DNA from: an uncultured Alistipes sp. | Lineage (GTDB): Bacteria > Bacteroidota > Bacteroidia > Bacteroidales > Rikenellaceae | DNA: 64,000 bases | Direction of reading: 5' to 3' | Assembly (NCBI GenBank): GCA_905213895.1 | Contig: CAJMKE010000001.1 | Span: 124,001 to 188,000, forward strand | Shown here: in pieces, positions 24,619 through 32,863 of the stretch | Numbering within the stretch: position 1 is the first letter of the stretch | Layout: every line of letters starts with the position of its first letter | The notes under the pieces: generated by a model | Database searches by the model: none | Told to the model about the DNA's origin: nothing | The model's input: the letters and a program-made list of their open reading frames with translations, nothing else | Translations under genes and position numbers: made by a program

Positions 24619-25542
24619 TTAAAAATTGACACCTACATTAAAATAAAACGATGTATTACGGTATCTTGTTTCATCTCTATCGACATCATACTCACCTTTT
24701 TCTTCATATATATAATTTAGTCTTTGATGCTGTAAACCCAAACTGAAATTAAACTTTTTTACTCGTAGACCTACACCGAATTCACAGTGAAAACCTCCGT
24801 TTAATTTGGATGTAATGGTTTCGTCATAATAAGTAATCTTACTGGAAAGTTCGCTATTTGTCGGAACTGCTACACTGTATCCGAGACTTAATGTAACGAA
24901 TGGTGTCAATTTCTCGTTAATCGGATACATGCCTTTTAGATTAAGATATATAGGAATCAATAAGGTTTTCCAGCGATCTGATTCATCAATATCTTTAAGC
25001 ATTCGACCATACATATATTGTAAACCTACTCCTGCGCCTACAAATGCATACTTATAAATCTGTACACCATGAGTAGTTGAGAAAATCGGACGAGAAAAAT
25101 TTGACTTAATCGTTGATTTTTCCGGTTCTTCGTCCATTATATCATAATAAGCGATGTCGGTTTTAGAACCCGTTGCAAATCCGATATTTACATCACCCGA
25201 ATATTTGACGAAGAACGGGTCTCTGATTTTCGGCTCTTTCGGTTGTTTTTGCGGCTTTGGACTTTGTGCATAATACACAACAGGTTTGCGTTGTTGCTGG
25301 TATTGGTTAATGGTCGGTTTAGAAACTTCTTTCGTCATTTTCTGTACATCATCAATTTTATAGACGAATATATTACCGTCTTTCGTTTGAATCTTGATTT
25401 CTTGATTCGGAACCTGCTCGATAATAACACCGTGAATTACAGAGCCGTTTTTCAAATAAACCACGTCGTCGTACTGATTTTGCGCCGATGCATTGAATGC
25501 TATTGCAATTGATATTACGATTGCGAATATAATCTTTTTCAT
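24619..25542 (-). CDS. Predicted outer-membrane beta-barrel protein
   Basis: A 307-residue exported protein with a signal peptide ending NASAQ. Residues about 25-70 form a small beta-rich domain (VVYLKNGSVIHGVIIEQVP, IFVYKIDDVQKM) common at the N-terminus of Bacteroidota outer-membrane proteins. Then come a Gln/Lys/Pro-rich linker and a C-terminal 8-10-strand barrel-like region ending in an aromatic residue (FYFNVGVNF). It is AT-rich compared with the housekeeping genes around it. Substrate or role unknown. A lipocalin-like lipoprotein gene lies 44 bp upstream on the same strand. Confidence 0.75.
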   Translation of the reverse strand: MKKIIFAIVISIAIAFNASAQNQYDDVVYLKNGSVIHGVIIEQVPNQEIKIQTKDGNIFVYKIDDVQKMTKEVSKPTINQYQQQRKPVVYYAQSPKPQKQPKEPKIRDPFFVKYSGDVNIGFATGSKTDIAYYDIMDEEPEKSTIKSNFSRPIFSTTHGVQIYKYAFVGAGVGLQYMYGRMLKDIDESDRWKTLLIPIYLNLKGMYPINEKLTPFVTLSLGYSVAVPTNSELSSKITYYDETITSKLNGGFHCEFGVGLRVKKFNFSLGLQHQRLNYIYEEKGEYDVDRDETRYRNTSFYFNVGVNF

Positions 25543-25586
25543 TGTTTGAGTTGTTTAATAAATTGTTAATAGTACACAATAAATAT

Positions 25587-26009
25587 TTATTCTCTTTTTA
25601 GAATCCAGGTCTCATTCCAATCTTCTTCTTCACCTGTATTCCAATCTATGTTTTTGCCTATATAATAAAGATTTAATTCGGACTCATTCAGTTTTGTAAT
25701 GTTGAACTGTTTTTTATGTGATGAATAAGTCATTGTTAAAGTGTTTTCAACTCTTTCATAGCGGAAATTATCTTTGGAGTCATATCCGTCAATAACTTGA
25801 TAATATCCGGAACCATCCTCACCGAAATAAAATATCTCGTCAACGCCTTCATCTCCGGTTTCTGTCCCGTTCGGTGTTATAACAGAAATTAATTTCCAGG
25901 TGCCGATGATTGTGGCATTTTCATCAATTGGGTTTGAATCTTTTTTATCGCATGAACAAAAAAGTACAATTACAAAGAATGTAAATATGGAATAAAATAA
26001 ATTTTTCAT
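25587..26009 (-). CDS. Lipocalin-like lipoprotein
   Basis: A 140-residue predicted lipoprotein (lipobox VLFCSC, Cys20). IIGTWKLISVITPNG, and later ENTLTMTYSSHKKQFNITKLNESELNL, resemble the lipocalin-like fold (GTW at the first strand) widespread in Bacteroides lipoproteins. No ligand can be inferred. It probably shares a transcript with the outer-membrane protein 44 bp downstream. The coding DNA is AT-rich relative to its surroundings. Confidence 0.75.
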   Translation of the reverse strand: MKNLFYSIFTFFVIVLFCSCDKKDSNPIDENATIIGTWKLISVITPNGTETGDEGVDEIFYFGEDGSGYYQVIDGYDSKDNFRYERVENTLTMTYSSHKKQFNITKLNESELNLYYIGKNIDWNTGEEEDWNETWILKRE

Positions 26010-26147
26010 GATTTTTTGGTTTTAATAAATTTGATATATAAGTTTCGTGTTTGGGTGTCGCATTCTGTAAACGCTAATCTTTACTATGGAGGTGAACGCA
26101 TAAAATTTATTTTTTTGCCGCACCGACCCCATATTTGGCGGGTTATG

Positions 26148-26378
26148 TATAAAAAGAAAGTGTGGAGTCGTTCGCTTATCTGACAAGAGGCTCTGGAATG
26201 CCCGAACAAAAATAAGCAACACACCACACTTGGGCAGATATATATCGGAATAGATACAATCTACGCAAGCAAATGAGTGTTTGTAGTGCCTATCCCTTTG
26301 TCCGTGAAATTTTCCAGATTTCTTGCCAAGGATTCAGCGAAACACTTTCGCAATAATATGTAGTCATCGCTGCCGATG
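26148..26378 (-). ncRNA. Candidate structured non-coding RNA of about 230 nt, family unknown
   Basis: The minus strand shows a promoter-like TTTG (26414-26411), 18 bp, TAATTTTG (26392-26385). It then has hairpins GTCATCG/CGATGAC (26363-26380, partly overlapping the start) and GCGAAA/TTTCGC (26337-26351). Last comes a long imperfect hairpin in which AAGTGTGG, GTT and GCTTAT pair with ATAAGC, AAC and CCACACTT (26231-26158), followed by the T-run TCTTTTTATA. No convincing protein frame crosses it. It lies in the 610-bp gap between the znuC-like and lipocalin-like genes. The structure is seen in the sequence; that it is a stable RNA is inference. Confidence 0.45.
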
Positions 26379-26556
26379 ACGGTACAAAATTAGAAAATGT
26401 TTCCGAAAAACAAACAACTCACTCGGTGTATTGCTTAAATTTTTCGTTGCAAAGTTCAGAAAAACAAAGTTTCCGTGCAATAGCGGATGGCGCGGAAACA
26501 TAATTTTGTTTGTTGCAGATTGGGAAATTGTATTTTTAACCGGTGTTAAAACGTCG

Positions 26557-26592
26557 TTAAAGCCCCTAAGGACCTTAAAGTCTTTAATAAAT
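26557..26592. repeat. Array F of the 9-bp repeat
   Basis: Four units: TTAAAGCCC, CTAAGGACC, TTAAAGTCT, TTAATAAAT. It lies 28 bp beyond the 3' end of the metal ABC transporter ATPase gene. Confidence 0.75.
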
Positions 26593-26619
26593 AATAATCT
26601 TTTTCGGATAGTGCTTCCG

Positions 26620-27372
26620 TCAGTGTTCGTGCATGCCGAGTACCGTGTGGGCGACGCGACCGTGCGATACAATCTGTATCGGACACTGGTAGTTGTCGAG
26701 TTGCTCCTGCGTGATGATGTTGGAGTCGTGGCGGTGTACCGAACGGTTTACGCAGACGATGTTTTTCACGACGCTCGTGATGGTGCCGACGTCGTGCGAA
26801 ACCATCACGATTGCCATTTTTTCGTTCAGCCGCCGCAGTAGGGTATACAGTTCGTTCTCGAAACGGTTGTCCACGAAATTCGCCGGCTCGTCGAGAATAA
26901 GCAGTTTGGGTGACAGTATTATCGCGCGGCAGAGCAGTGTGCGCTGTAACTGACCACCCGAAATCTCGCCGATTTGCCGGTCGGCGATTTCGGCAATGCC
27001 CGCCATTTCGAGAAGTTCGAGCGCACGGGTTTTGTCCGTGCGATTGTAACGATGTAGAAATCCCTTTTCGGATTGCAGCCCCGACATGACGACCTCTTTT
27101 ACCGATATTGGAAAGTTGCGGTCGAAATCCGATTGCTGCGGCATGTAGCCTATATGACGTTTGCCGCCGATATTGAGTTCCGGCGAGAAAGTTATTGTTC
27201 CCGAATGCGGCACAGTTCCGAGAATGCTCTTTATCAGCGTGGTTTTTCCGCCGCCGTTCGGACCTATTATGCCGAGAAAATCGTCGTCGAATATATCGAG
27301 CGAAACGTGTTCCAACGCCGCGTAGTCATCGTAGCGTACGCCTACATCGCGCAGAGATATTATTGCCGACAT
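26620..27372 (-). CDS. Metal ABC transporter ATP-binding protein (ZnuC/MntB-like)
   Basis: ATPase subunit of a zinc- or manganese-type importer, 250 residues. Walker A is GPNGGGKTT, the signature is ISGGQLQR, Walker B is LLILDEP, and the H-loop is VSHD. GYMPQQSDFDRNFPISV is typical of the metal-importer branch. It begins 2 bp after the ZnuA-like gene ends, so they are co-transcribed. Unusually, no membrane permease follows: the downstream 610 bp hold only array F and the candidate RNA. The C-terminal tail ends with His residues (GMHEH). Confidence 0.88.
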   Translation of the reverse strand: MSAIISLRDVGVRYDDYAALEHVSLDIFDDDFLGIIGPNGGGKTTLIKSILGTVPHSGTITFSPELNIGGKRHIGYMPQQSDFDRNFPISVKEVVMSGLQSEKGFLHRYNRTDKTRALELLEMAGIAEIADRQIGEISGGQLQRTLLCRAIILSPKLLILDEPANFVDNRFENELYTLLRRLNEKMAIVMVSHDVGTITSVVKNIVCVNRSVHRHDSNIITQEQLDNYQCPIQIVSHGRVAHTVLGMHEH

Positions 27373-27374
27373 AA

Positions 27375-28229
27375 CTACTCGGTTATTAGCGATGTTATGC
27401 GTTTTATCTCATGTATGACATCTTCTGCCAGCGGGTCTATTTCGACGGCATCCGCGCCTATGTCGTCGCAGATGATTTCGACGCTCGAACGAGGGAATTG
27501 CGACTGGTAGAATACGTGCCGGATTCCGTCGCGCCGTGCAGTCGCGATAATTTCGCCCAGCCGTTTCGCGCTCGCCTCCTTGCCTTCGTTCTCGACCGAT
27601 ACCTGCTCGATGCCGTAATTGCGGGCGAAGTAGGTGAGTGCCGGATGATAGATGATGAAATAGGAGTTGGACGAACAGCGGCACATTTCGGCAACCTCTT
27701 CGTCGAGTTCCAGCAGTTTCTGACAGAGCGCGTCATAACGCGGTGCATATTTTCCGACCGAGTCGGGCAGTGCGACGGATATCGCCTCGAAGGCATTCTC
27801 CGCCATTATCATCAACTCTTTCGGCGAACACCATATATGCGGGTCGATGCCGTGCGAACAATGCTTGCCGTGGTGGTGATGCGAACAGCAGCCCGCTATC
27901 GGTTCTATGCCTTTGCTCAAATCTATGATTTTGCTTTTGTCCTGCAATTTGCCCAGCAGGTTATTCTCGAAATCGAGTAAACCGGTACTGAAAATAAGTC
28001 GCGCATCGTTCAGTGCGATAAACTGTTTTGGCGTCGGCTCGAATGTCTCGGGCGATGCTCCGGCAGGTACGAGAATCTCCACGTCGAAATCGTCGCCGAC
28101 AATCTCGGTTACGATTTGCTTTATCGGTGCAATCGATACGAACATCGTGTTGTCGTATTTGCGCTCGGTGCGGCACGACGATGCGGCGAGCGCGGCGATT
28201 GTCAATATATATATAAGTATGCGTTTCAT
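27375..28229 (-). CDS. Zinc-binding substrate lipoprotein of an ABC importer (ZnuA-like)
   Basis: A 284-residue predicted lipoprotein (lipobox AASSC, Cys19) of the cluster A-I metal-binding family. A His/Cys-rich loop, CCSHHHHGKHCSHGIDPHIW (about residues 114-133), is characteristic of zinc rather than manganese binding proteins. Metal-site motifs follow: IDPHIW, IIYHPALTYFARNYG and an acidic site near IGADAVEIDPLAED. A TACCTTTG promoter box lies upstream at 28250-28257. The ATPase gene follows, but no permease is found in the window. Confidence 0.88.
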   Translation of the reverse strand: MKRILIYILTIAALAASSCRTERKYDNTMFVSIAPIKQIVTEIVGDDFDVEILVPAGASPETFEPTPKQFIALNDARLIFSTGLLDFENNLLGKLQDKSKIIDLSKGIEPIAGCCSHHHHGKHCSHGIDPHIWCSPKELMIMAENAFEAISVALPDSVGKYAPRYDALCQKLLELDEEVAEMCRCSSNSYFIIYHPALTYFARNYGIEQVSVENEGKEASAKRLGEIIATARRDGIRHVFYQSQFPRSSVEIICDDIGADAVEIDPLAEDVIHEIKRITSLITE

Positions 28230-28249
28230 GATAATATTGTTTTCACATG

Positions 28250-28257
28250 CAAAGGTA
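28250..28257 (-). promoter_or_regulatory. -7 promoter box for the zinc-importer genes
   Basis: The minus strand reads TACCTTTG, matching TAnnTTTG, 20 bp before the start codon. A Zur-type palindrome was not recognised. Confidence 0.5.
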
Positions 28258-28259
28258 AT

Positions 28260-28847
28260 CTATTTTTGTAAATCTTGTAACAGTCTGCCGCCGTCGTTCC
28301 ATTCGCCGTACATGACTCCGCGGCGGGTGCAGTCGATGAATTTTTCAAGTCTTCGGCGATATGTATTATGGTCTTTGCCGAATTTTAACAGGATGTTCCC
28401 GATTCTGACGCGTTTGTATAAATCCGGCAGCCGTGCGAAATTATCTGCGAACGCTTTATCGCTTTGCAGCAGTGCGAGGATATTCTCGTCCATGCACGGT
28501 TCTCCGTTATCCATATTGTCTGGCAGGACTGCGCGTCCGGCATCGGTCATCAGCCCCGAGCGTTCGAGATGCCGGCATCTCTCCTTGTTGAGTTCCGTCC
28601 AGTTGCTGCCGCTTTTTCTCGGTGTTATCCTCTGCAACGTTCTGTTTTCATGGGTCTTGACTGTTGAATCTATCCATCCGAAACACAAGGCTTCGTATAC
28701 GATGTCGAGATAGGGTAGTCCCTCGCGGTCGGACTTGCCCGACCGGTTGCATACCACCCACGCTTCCCGATGCGAATCGTGATTGCCTGCCAGCCAATCT
28801 CTCAATTCGTTGCGGGAGGAGAATTCGAGAACCAGTTTCGCTTCCAT
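28260..28847 (-). CDS. YdeI/OmpD-associated family protein
   Basis: A 195-residue cytoplasmic protein. The start is placed at the ATG of MEAKLVLEFSSRNELRDWL; the frame stays open 74 codons upstream, but that part would run through the divergent focA promoter and codes for no recognisable domain. Family features are WLAGNHDSHREAWVV, DIVYEALCFGWIDS, the RITPRKSGSNWTELNKER segment, and a C-terminal four-helix-like region. Members are called YdeI or OmpD-associated and their biochemical role is unclear. It is divergent from focA. Confidence 0.82.
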   Translation of the reverse strand: MEAKLVLEFSSRNELRDWLAGNHDSHREAWVVCNRSGKSDREGLPYLDIVYEALCFGWIDSTVKTHENRTLQRITPRKSGSNWTELNKERCRHLERSGLMTDAGRAVLPDNMDNGEPCMDENILALLQSDKAFADNFARLPDLYKRVRIGNILLKFGKDHNTYRRRLEKFIDCTRRGVMYGEWNDGGRLLQDLQK

Positions 28848-28911
28848 GATATGCGAAGGTATAAAAAATATCGATTGTTGAAAATATCTTGAAAGATAAA
28901 AGTCGGCAGTA

Positions 28912-28942
28912 TTGGGTGCATCGCCATTTTTAATTAGATTTG
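28912..28942 (+). promoter_or_regulatory. focA-like gene promoter
   Basis: TTG at 28912-28914, 20-bp spacer, TAGATTTG at 28935-28942 (TAnnTTTG), 17 bp before the ATG at 28960. This is why a TTG start at 28912 is rejected. Confidence 0.65.
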
Positions 28943-28959
28943 CACAAAACATTTTCGCT

Positions 28960-29745
28960 ATGAGCCTGAACACCCCTTCACGAGTAATCGAAATCGCCGA
29001 GAGTGCCGCAGAAAACAAATTGGGAATGCCTTCGGGCAAACTTATTGTCGCCGGAATACTTGCGGGCATCTATATCGCTATGGGCGGAACACTGTCATTG
29101 ATAATAGGATACGGCTTTCCGGAGATTACTGCTGCCAATCCGGCGATGCAGCGGCTGCTGTCCGGAATGATGTTCCCTCTCGGACTTATTCTCGTAGTTT
29201 TCGCGGGCGCGGAACTGTTCACCGGAAACAATGCCGTATTGATACCCGGTTTGATGAACCGCCGGTACGGAATCGGAGCGGTATTGAGAAACTGGACTGT
29301 CGTCTATCTCTGCAATTTTATAGGCGCGCTGTTCTTTGCCTATGTGATGGTGTATCAGGCAGGTCTGCTGTCCGATGTATGGCGCGGCGCGATAGTCTCG
29401 ATGGCGGAATTCAAAGTGTCGATACCTTGGATAAATGTATTTTTGAAAGGGGTAGGGGCGAACTGGTTCGTCTGCCTTGCCGTATGGCTCGGATTCGCAT
29501 CTCAAAGTGCCGCCGGCAAGATAATCGGACTGTGGTTTCCTGTAATGTGCTTTGTCGCACTCGGTTATGAACACAGTATTGCCAACATGTTTTTCATTCC
29601 ATTGGGAATGATGTGCGGCGCGGAAGTTTCCATCGCGGATTTCGTAATCGACAACTTGATTCCTGCGACATTGGGCAATGTCGTCGGCGGCGCATTGTTC
29701 GTCGGCGGCGCGTACTGGTATTTGTCGGCGAACAGCCGCAAATAA
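28960..29745 (+). CDS. Formate/nitrite transporter (FocA/NirC family)
   Basis: A pentameric inner-membrane channel for formate, nitrite or related small anions; 261 residues from the ATG at 28960. Six transmembrane segments are visible. Family motifs include KLIVAGILAGIYIAMGG, AGAELFTGNNAV and the NFIGALFF helix; NWFVCLAVWLGF and GYEHSIANMFFIPLGM follow. Which anion is carried cannot be told from sequence; with no nitrite reductase or pyruvate-formate lyase adjacent, formate is the default guess. It is a single gene with its own promoter. Confidence 0.92.
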   Translation: MSLNTPSRVIEIAESAAENKLGMPSGKLIVAGILAGIYIAMGGTLSLIIGYGFPEITAANPAMQRLLSGMMFPLGLILVVFAGAELFTGNNAVLIPGLMNRRYGIGAVLRNWTVVYLCNFIGALFFAYVMVYQAGLLSDVWRGAIVSMAEFKVSIPWINVFLKGVGANWFVCLAVWLGFASQSAAGKIIGLWFPVMCFVALGYEHSIANMFFIPLGMMCGAEVSIADFVIDNLIPATLGNVVGGALFVGGAYWYLSANSRK

Positions 29746-29834
29746 TGATTGCTAAAAAAGAAAGAAGGTGATTACATACAATTTCACACTAACGGTATCC
29801 CAAAGCCATATGTCTTTGCGGGTTCCGACACAAA

Positions 29835-29897
29835 AGTCCCCTGCACAGGCGGGGGATTTAGGGGGTGGGTAACATCTGTGTACGCGGCTTTGCCGCG
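29835..29897. repeat. GC-rich intergenic element with two small hairpins
   Basis: A C/G-rich stretch (AGTCCCC ... GGCGGGGGATTTAGGGGGTGGG, 29835-29870) followed by a perfect hairpin CGCGGC/GCCGCG at 29883-29897. It is sharply unlike its AT-rich surroundings in the gap 29746-29982. It resembles a dispersed intergenic repeat, but no second copy is present in this window. Confidence 0.35.
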
Positions 29898-29982
29898 AGA
29901 GCCACAACCGTCGGCTATCTGAATACTTGTAATAACTCGATTCGGTGTAAAGTCGTATATAGTTGCCAAAAAGAATAAATAT

Positions 29983-30273
29983 ATGTTTGTCGTAATTCTT
30001 ACATACATAAAACCGCTGGACGAGGTCGATAAATACCTTGTCGCGCATCGTGAATATCTCTCCCGACATTATGCTGCCGGAGATTTTATCGCTTCCGGTC
30101 CGCAGACGCCTCGCGTCGGCGGTGTGATAATGATGAAGGCTGACAGCCGTCAAACCGTAAACGCCATTATCTCGGAAGACCCGTTCCATGCCAACGGCAT
30201 TGCCGATTATCGGATAGTTGAGTTCACTCCGACAATGTTCGTAAACGATGATTTAGAACGGATTATGAGATGA
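29983..30273 (+). CDS. YciI-family protein
   Basis: A 96-residue small cytoplasmic protein of the YciI family (ferredoxin-like dimer fold). Key features are the start FVVILTYIKPLDEVDKYL, then HREYLSRHYAAGDFIASGP with the conserved His, and DPFHANGIADYRIVEFTP with the catalytic-type Asp-Pro-Phe. Family members bind metals or small ligands, and a few are enzymes; the substrate here is unknown. The stop overlaps the next start (ATGA), coupling it to a GNAT acetyltransferase. Confidence 0.85.
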   Translation: MFVVILTYIKPLDEVDKYLVAHREYLSRHYAAGDFIASGPQTPRVGGVIMMKADSRQTVNAIISEDPFHANGIADYRIVEFTPTMFVNDDLERIMR

Positions 30274-30812
30274 TAGAGACGGAAAGACTTATCCTCAGAC
30301 CATGGCAGGATTCGGATGCAGCCGCACTGTTCAGATATGCCTGCGACCCGGACGTCGGACCTGTTGCGGGTTGGGCTCCTCATACATCGGTAGAAAACAG
30401 TTTGGAGATTATCAGGACTGTATTTGCGACACCTGAGACCTATGCCGTTGAGTTGAAAGAGACCTGCGAGGCTGTCGGCTGCTGCGGAATAATGTTCTCC
30501 GACAGTCTCCACACTGCGGAAATGGGACAACACGAAGCGGAGATAGGCTATTGGATTGGCAAACCGTATTGGGGACGAGGCTTGATTCCGGAAGCGGTCA
30601 TGGCGTTGTTGTCAAGATGTTTCAACGACTTGACTCTTGATACCGTATGGTGCGGATATTATGACGGGAACACCAAGTCGAAACGGGTTATTGAAAAATG
30701 CGGCTTCAAGTTCCATCATACGAATAAGGATATCGTATCTCCGCTTGGGGACAGACGGACAGAGCATTTCTATGTAATGACAAGAGCGGATTATTGTGCC
30801 ATGCATCCGTGA
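30270..30812 (+). CDS. GNAT-family N-acetyltransferase (RimJ/RimL-like)
   Basis: Predicted acetyltransferase of 180 residues. It begins IETERLILRPWQDSDAAAL, the standard RimJ/RimL opening. It contains EAEIGYWIGKPYWGRGLIPEAV (the acetyl-CoA pyrophosphate loop around GRG) and NTKSKRVIEKCGFKFHH at the end of the fold. The substrate (protein N-terminus, antibiotic or metabolite) is unknown. Coupled by a 4-bp overlap to the YciI gene. The 272 bp that follow contain no recognised feature. Confidence 0.88.
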   Translation: MIETERLILRPWQDSDAAALFRYACDPDVGPVAGWAPHTSVENSLEIIRTVFATPETYAVELKETCEAVGCCGIMFSDSLHTAEMGQHEAEIGYWIGKPYWGRGLIPEAVMALLSRCFNDLTLDTVWCGYYDGNTKSKRVIEKCGFKFHHTNKDIVSPLGDRRTEHFYVMTRADYCAMHP

Positions 30813-31084
30813 ACGATTTGATTGTAATGACATTTGCCGAACGGGAACACGATTGTATAATGGTTAAACGGTTGCCATAATTATAACGCGGATGTATGAC
30901 AAGACTGAAAATATCGGTAATGATGCCCAAAAATGATTATAAATGATAAGTATAGTTGTCATTACGTCGATAAATAAATGGCTTAATCGCATTGACAAAC
31001 CTCGGGGTATATATCTACCCTTATATGTATTTTTGGTGCAATATGTATATTATGTTAAATTTTTAATTCGGGGTAGTTCGGAAT

Positions 31085-31618
31085 ATGGAGATATGTAGTG
31101 ATTTACGCATGATGCTGTCTGAACGGATACACGCGAACAATATTCGGCAAATACTCAATTATGTACGTGCGAATAACTGTTTGTGTGAGTTTGCCGAATT
31201 TATTTTTGACAGCGACGCCGATGTCGCATACCGCGCATTGTGGACTTGCAATCATCTGACGGACGCAGAGATAAATTCCTTGCCGGAAATCCTGATTGTC
31301 GAGTTGATAGACGCCGCGACGGATTGTAAAAACAGCGGTCGGCGTCGGCTGATGCTGAATCTGATATATCGCCGACCGGTCTGTCTGCTGCGGCATGTCG
31401 AACTGCTGGATTTTTGCTTGGAGCGGTCGCTGTCGCGGGACGAACCATCCGGAGTCCGTTCAGTTTGCCTGAAACTGGCATATAAACTTACTTTCGGAAT
31501 CCCCGAATTGCAAAATGAACTGCGTCAGATACTTGATATTATGGACGAGCCTGATTTGCCGCCCTCGTTACGCAGTGCGCGTAAAAATATTTTACGTTCT
31601 ATGAAATGTATTCGGTAA
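31085..31618 (+). CDS. Hypothetical helical-repeat-like protein (177 residues)
   Basis: I do not recognise a named family. The protein is predicted all-helical with repeated helical hairpins (CEFAEFIFDSDADVAYRALW, VRSVCLKLAYKLTFGIPEL), resembling HEAT-type repeats. A C-terminal PSLRSARKNILRSMKCIR segment is basic. No signal peptide or membrane segment is present. A TATTTTTG box at 31028-31035 could be its promoter (leader about 45 nt), without a clear -33 box. It is convergent with the following lipoprotein gene. Confidence 0.65.
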   Translation: MEICSDLRMMLSERIHANNIRQILNYVRANNCLCEFAEFIFDSDADVAYRALWTCNHLTDAEINSLPEILIVELIDAATDCKNSGRRRLMLNLIYRRPVCLLRHVELLDFCLERSLSRDEPSGVRSVCLKLAYKLTFGIPELQNELRQILDIMDEPDLPPSLRSARKNILRSMKCIR

Positions 31619-31672
31619 GCCGACGAATCGATAAGTTCTTGGACGGTTGTCATCATACAGAATATAATAATT

Positions 31673-32359
31673 TTACCTTTCAATCGTACATCCAGTTAAA
31701 GAGATATGTATTTTATCTTTTAAGATAATATTTTTTAGGTCATTGAAGTATTCCGGATTGCCTGACGTCTTTTGCTGTAACGAATCTATTTCCGAGACTG
31801 CTGCATCTTTGCCGTTTACCAATGCCTTATAATAAAACATTTCCGACAGAATATAATCAGTTTGCGAATTTTGAATATCTTCGATATTATCCATTCCAAG
31901 AGCAGCCCTAATCTGCAAATTATTCTGTTTAATAATACTTTCGAAGGTTTCAATTATGGCATTATAATAACGATTGCGTTCATTGATGTCATTCTCTACA
32001 CTTTTAGCCAATATTTTATTCTTGAAATTTTTTTTCATCTCCACATAATGCTCGAACATTTCTAGGTCCATTCTATCTACTGCGTCTATGGCTTTGTCCC
32101 ACTCTTTAAGTTCATAATAAATGAACATCTCCCGACTTGCAATATGAGTTTTGTATTCTTTGCTTTTGTTTCCGAGTTGTTTCAAGACAATCAAAGCCGA
32201 ATCCAGATAACATGCAGTGTGGGTGAAATAATAGTTATTTATGTGGACGTTCGCCTGTGTCAGCAAGTTTTCGCACTCGATTTTGCGAGCATTGCTGCAA
32301 CTTATTATCAAAATAGATGCACTTACCAGAATGCTTAATGTCGAAAAGATCTTGTTCAT
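31673..32359 (-). CDS. Hypothetical lipoprotein (228 residues)
   Basis: A lipoprotein signal peptide ends LIISC (Cys21). The mature part is predicted all-helical, TPR-like or coiled (NNYYFTHTACYLDSALIVLK, YELKEWDKAIDAVDRMDLEM), and rich in Asn, Lys and Ile. No family is recognised. The gene is AT-rich. It lies 45 bp downstream of an XRE-type regulator on the same strand, so the regulator may control it. Function unknown. Confidence 0.7.
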   Translation of the reverse strand: MNKIFSTLSILVSASILIISCSNARKIECENLLTQANVHINNYYFTHTACYLDSALIVLKQLGNKSKEYKTHIASREMFIYYELKEWDKAIDAVDRMDLEMFEHYVEMKKNFKNKILAKSVENDINERNRYYNAIIETFESIIKQNNLQIRAALGMDNIEDIQNSQTDYILSEMFYYKALVNGKDAAVSEIDSLQQKTSGNPEYFNDLKNIILKDKIHISLTGCTIER

Positions 32360-32404
32360 ATCGTTAATATTCTAACAATTAACCATTGCATATTTTTATA
32401 TGTC

Positions 32405-32863
32405 CTACTTTTTCGGAACCAGCGATTCGAAAGTCCCGTTCTTGTAGGCAATAATGATGCGGTCTATTTCCGGAGCATCCGTTCTGCTGCGTGATGACGG
32501 ATGCTGCTCGGGCTGGTCGAATATATCCGCAGATTCGGATGCGTGGTATTTCACGTCGAATGGTTCTTCTTCGTCATTCTTTCCGGTCGATATCGGGAAC
32601 AATTCGGTTTGTCCGTTTTGTGCCGGAGTTTCGTTCGCAGATTGAGCCGTCGATGAATTGTACATGTCGTCCGAATCGCCGAGCAACCAATACGGATTGA
32701 TTTTCGGAAAGCGCGTAACGATTCGGCGAATCAATTCGTAACTCGGCTGGTTGCGTCCTTTCAAGATATGAGAGATTACCGGAGGATTGACATCCAGTCT
32801 GCGGGCAAGTCCGCTCGGCGTCAAATTCTCCGTTTGTATCAGAATCTGTAATTTTTCTTTCAT
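32405..32863 (-). CDS. XRE-family helix-turn-helix regulator
   Basis: A 152-residue DNA-binding protein. Residues about 4-60 are a Cro/C1-type HTH (LQILIQTENLTPSGLARRLD, then NPPVISHILKGRNQPSYEL, and ITRFPKINPYWLLGD-like ending). The remainder is a low-complexity acidic linker and a short C-terminal segment (EIDRIIIAYKNGTFESLVPK) seen in Bacteroidales regulators. Immediately upstream is a 664-bp AT-rich region with five ACAAATGT motifs, which could be its operators. It may be co-transcribed with the lipoprotein gene downstream. Confidence 0.85.
   Translation of the reverse strand: MKEKLQILIQTENLTPSGLARRLDVNPPVISHILKGRNQPSYELIRRIVTRFPKINPYWLLGDSDDMYNSSTAQSANETPAQNGQTELFPISTGKNDEEEPFDVKYHASESADIFDQPEQHPSSRSRTDAPEIDRIIIAYKNGTFESLVPKK

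Noticed and set aside
26022..26222. 66-codon minus-strand frame
   Set aside because: Runs through the paired arms of the terminal hairpin of the candidate RNA; no signal, domain or start context.
28260..29069. 269-residue version of the YdeI-like protein
   Set aside because: The extension passes through the divergent focA promoter and start; no homology-like content.
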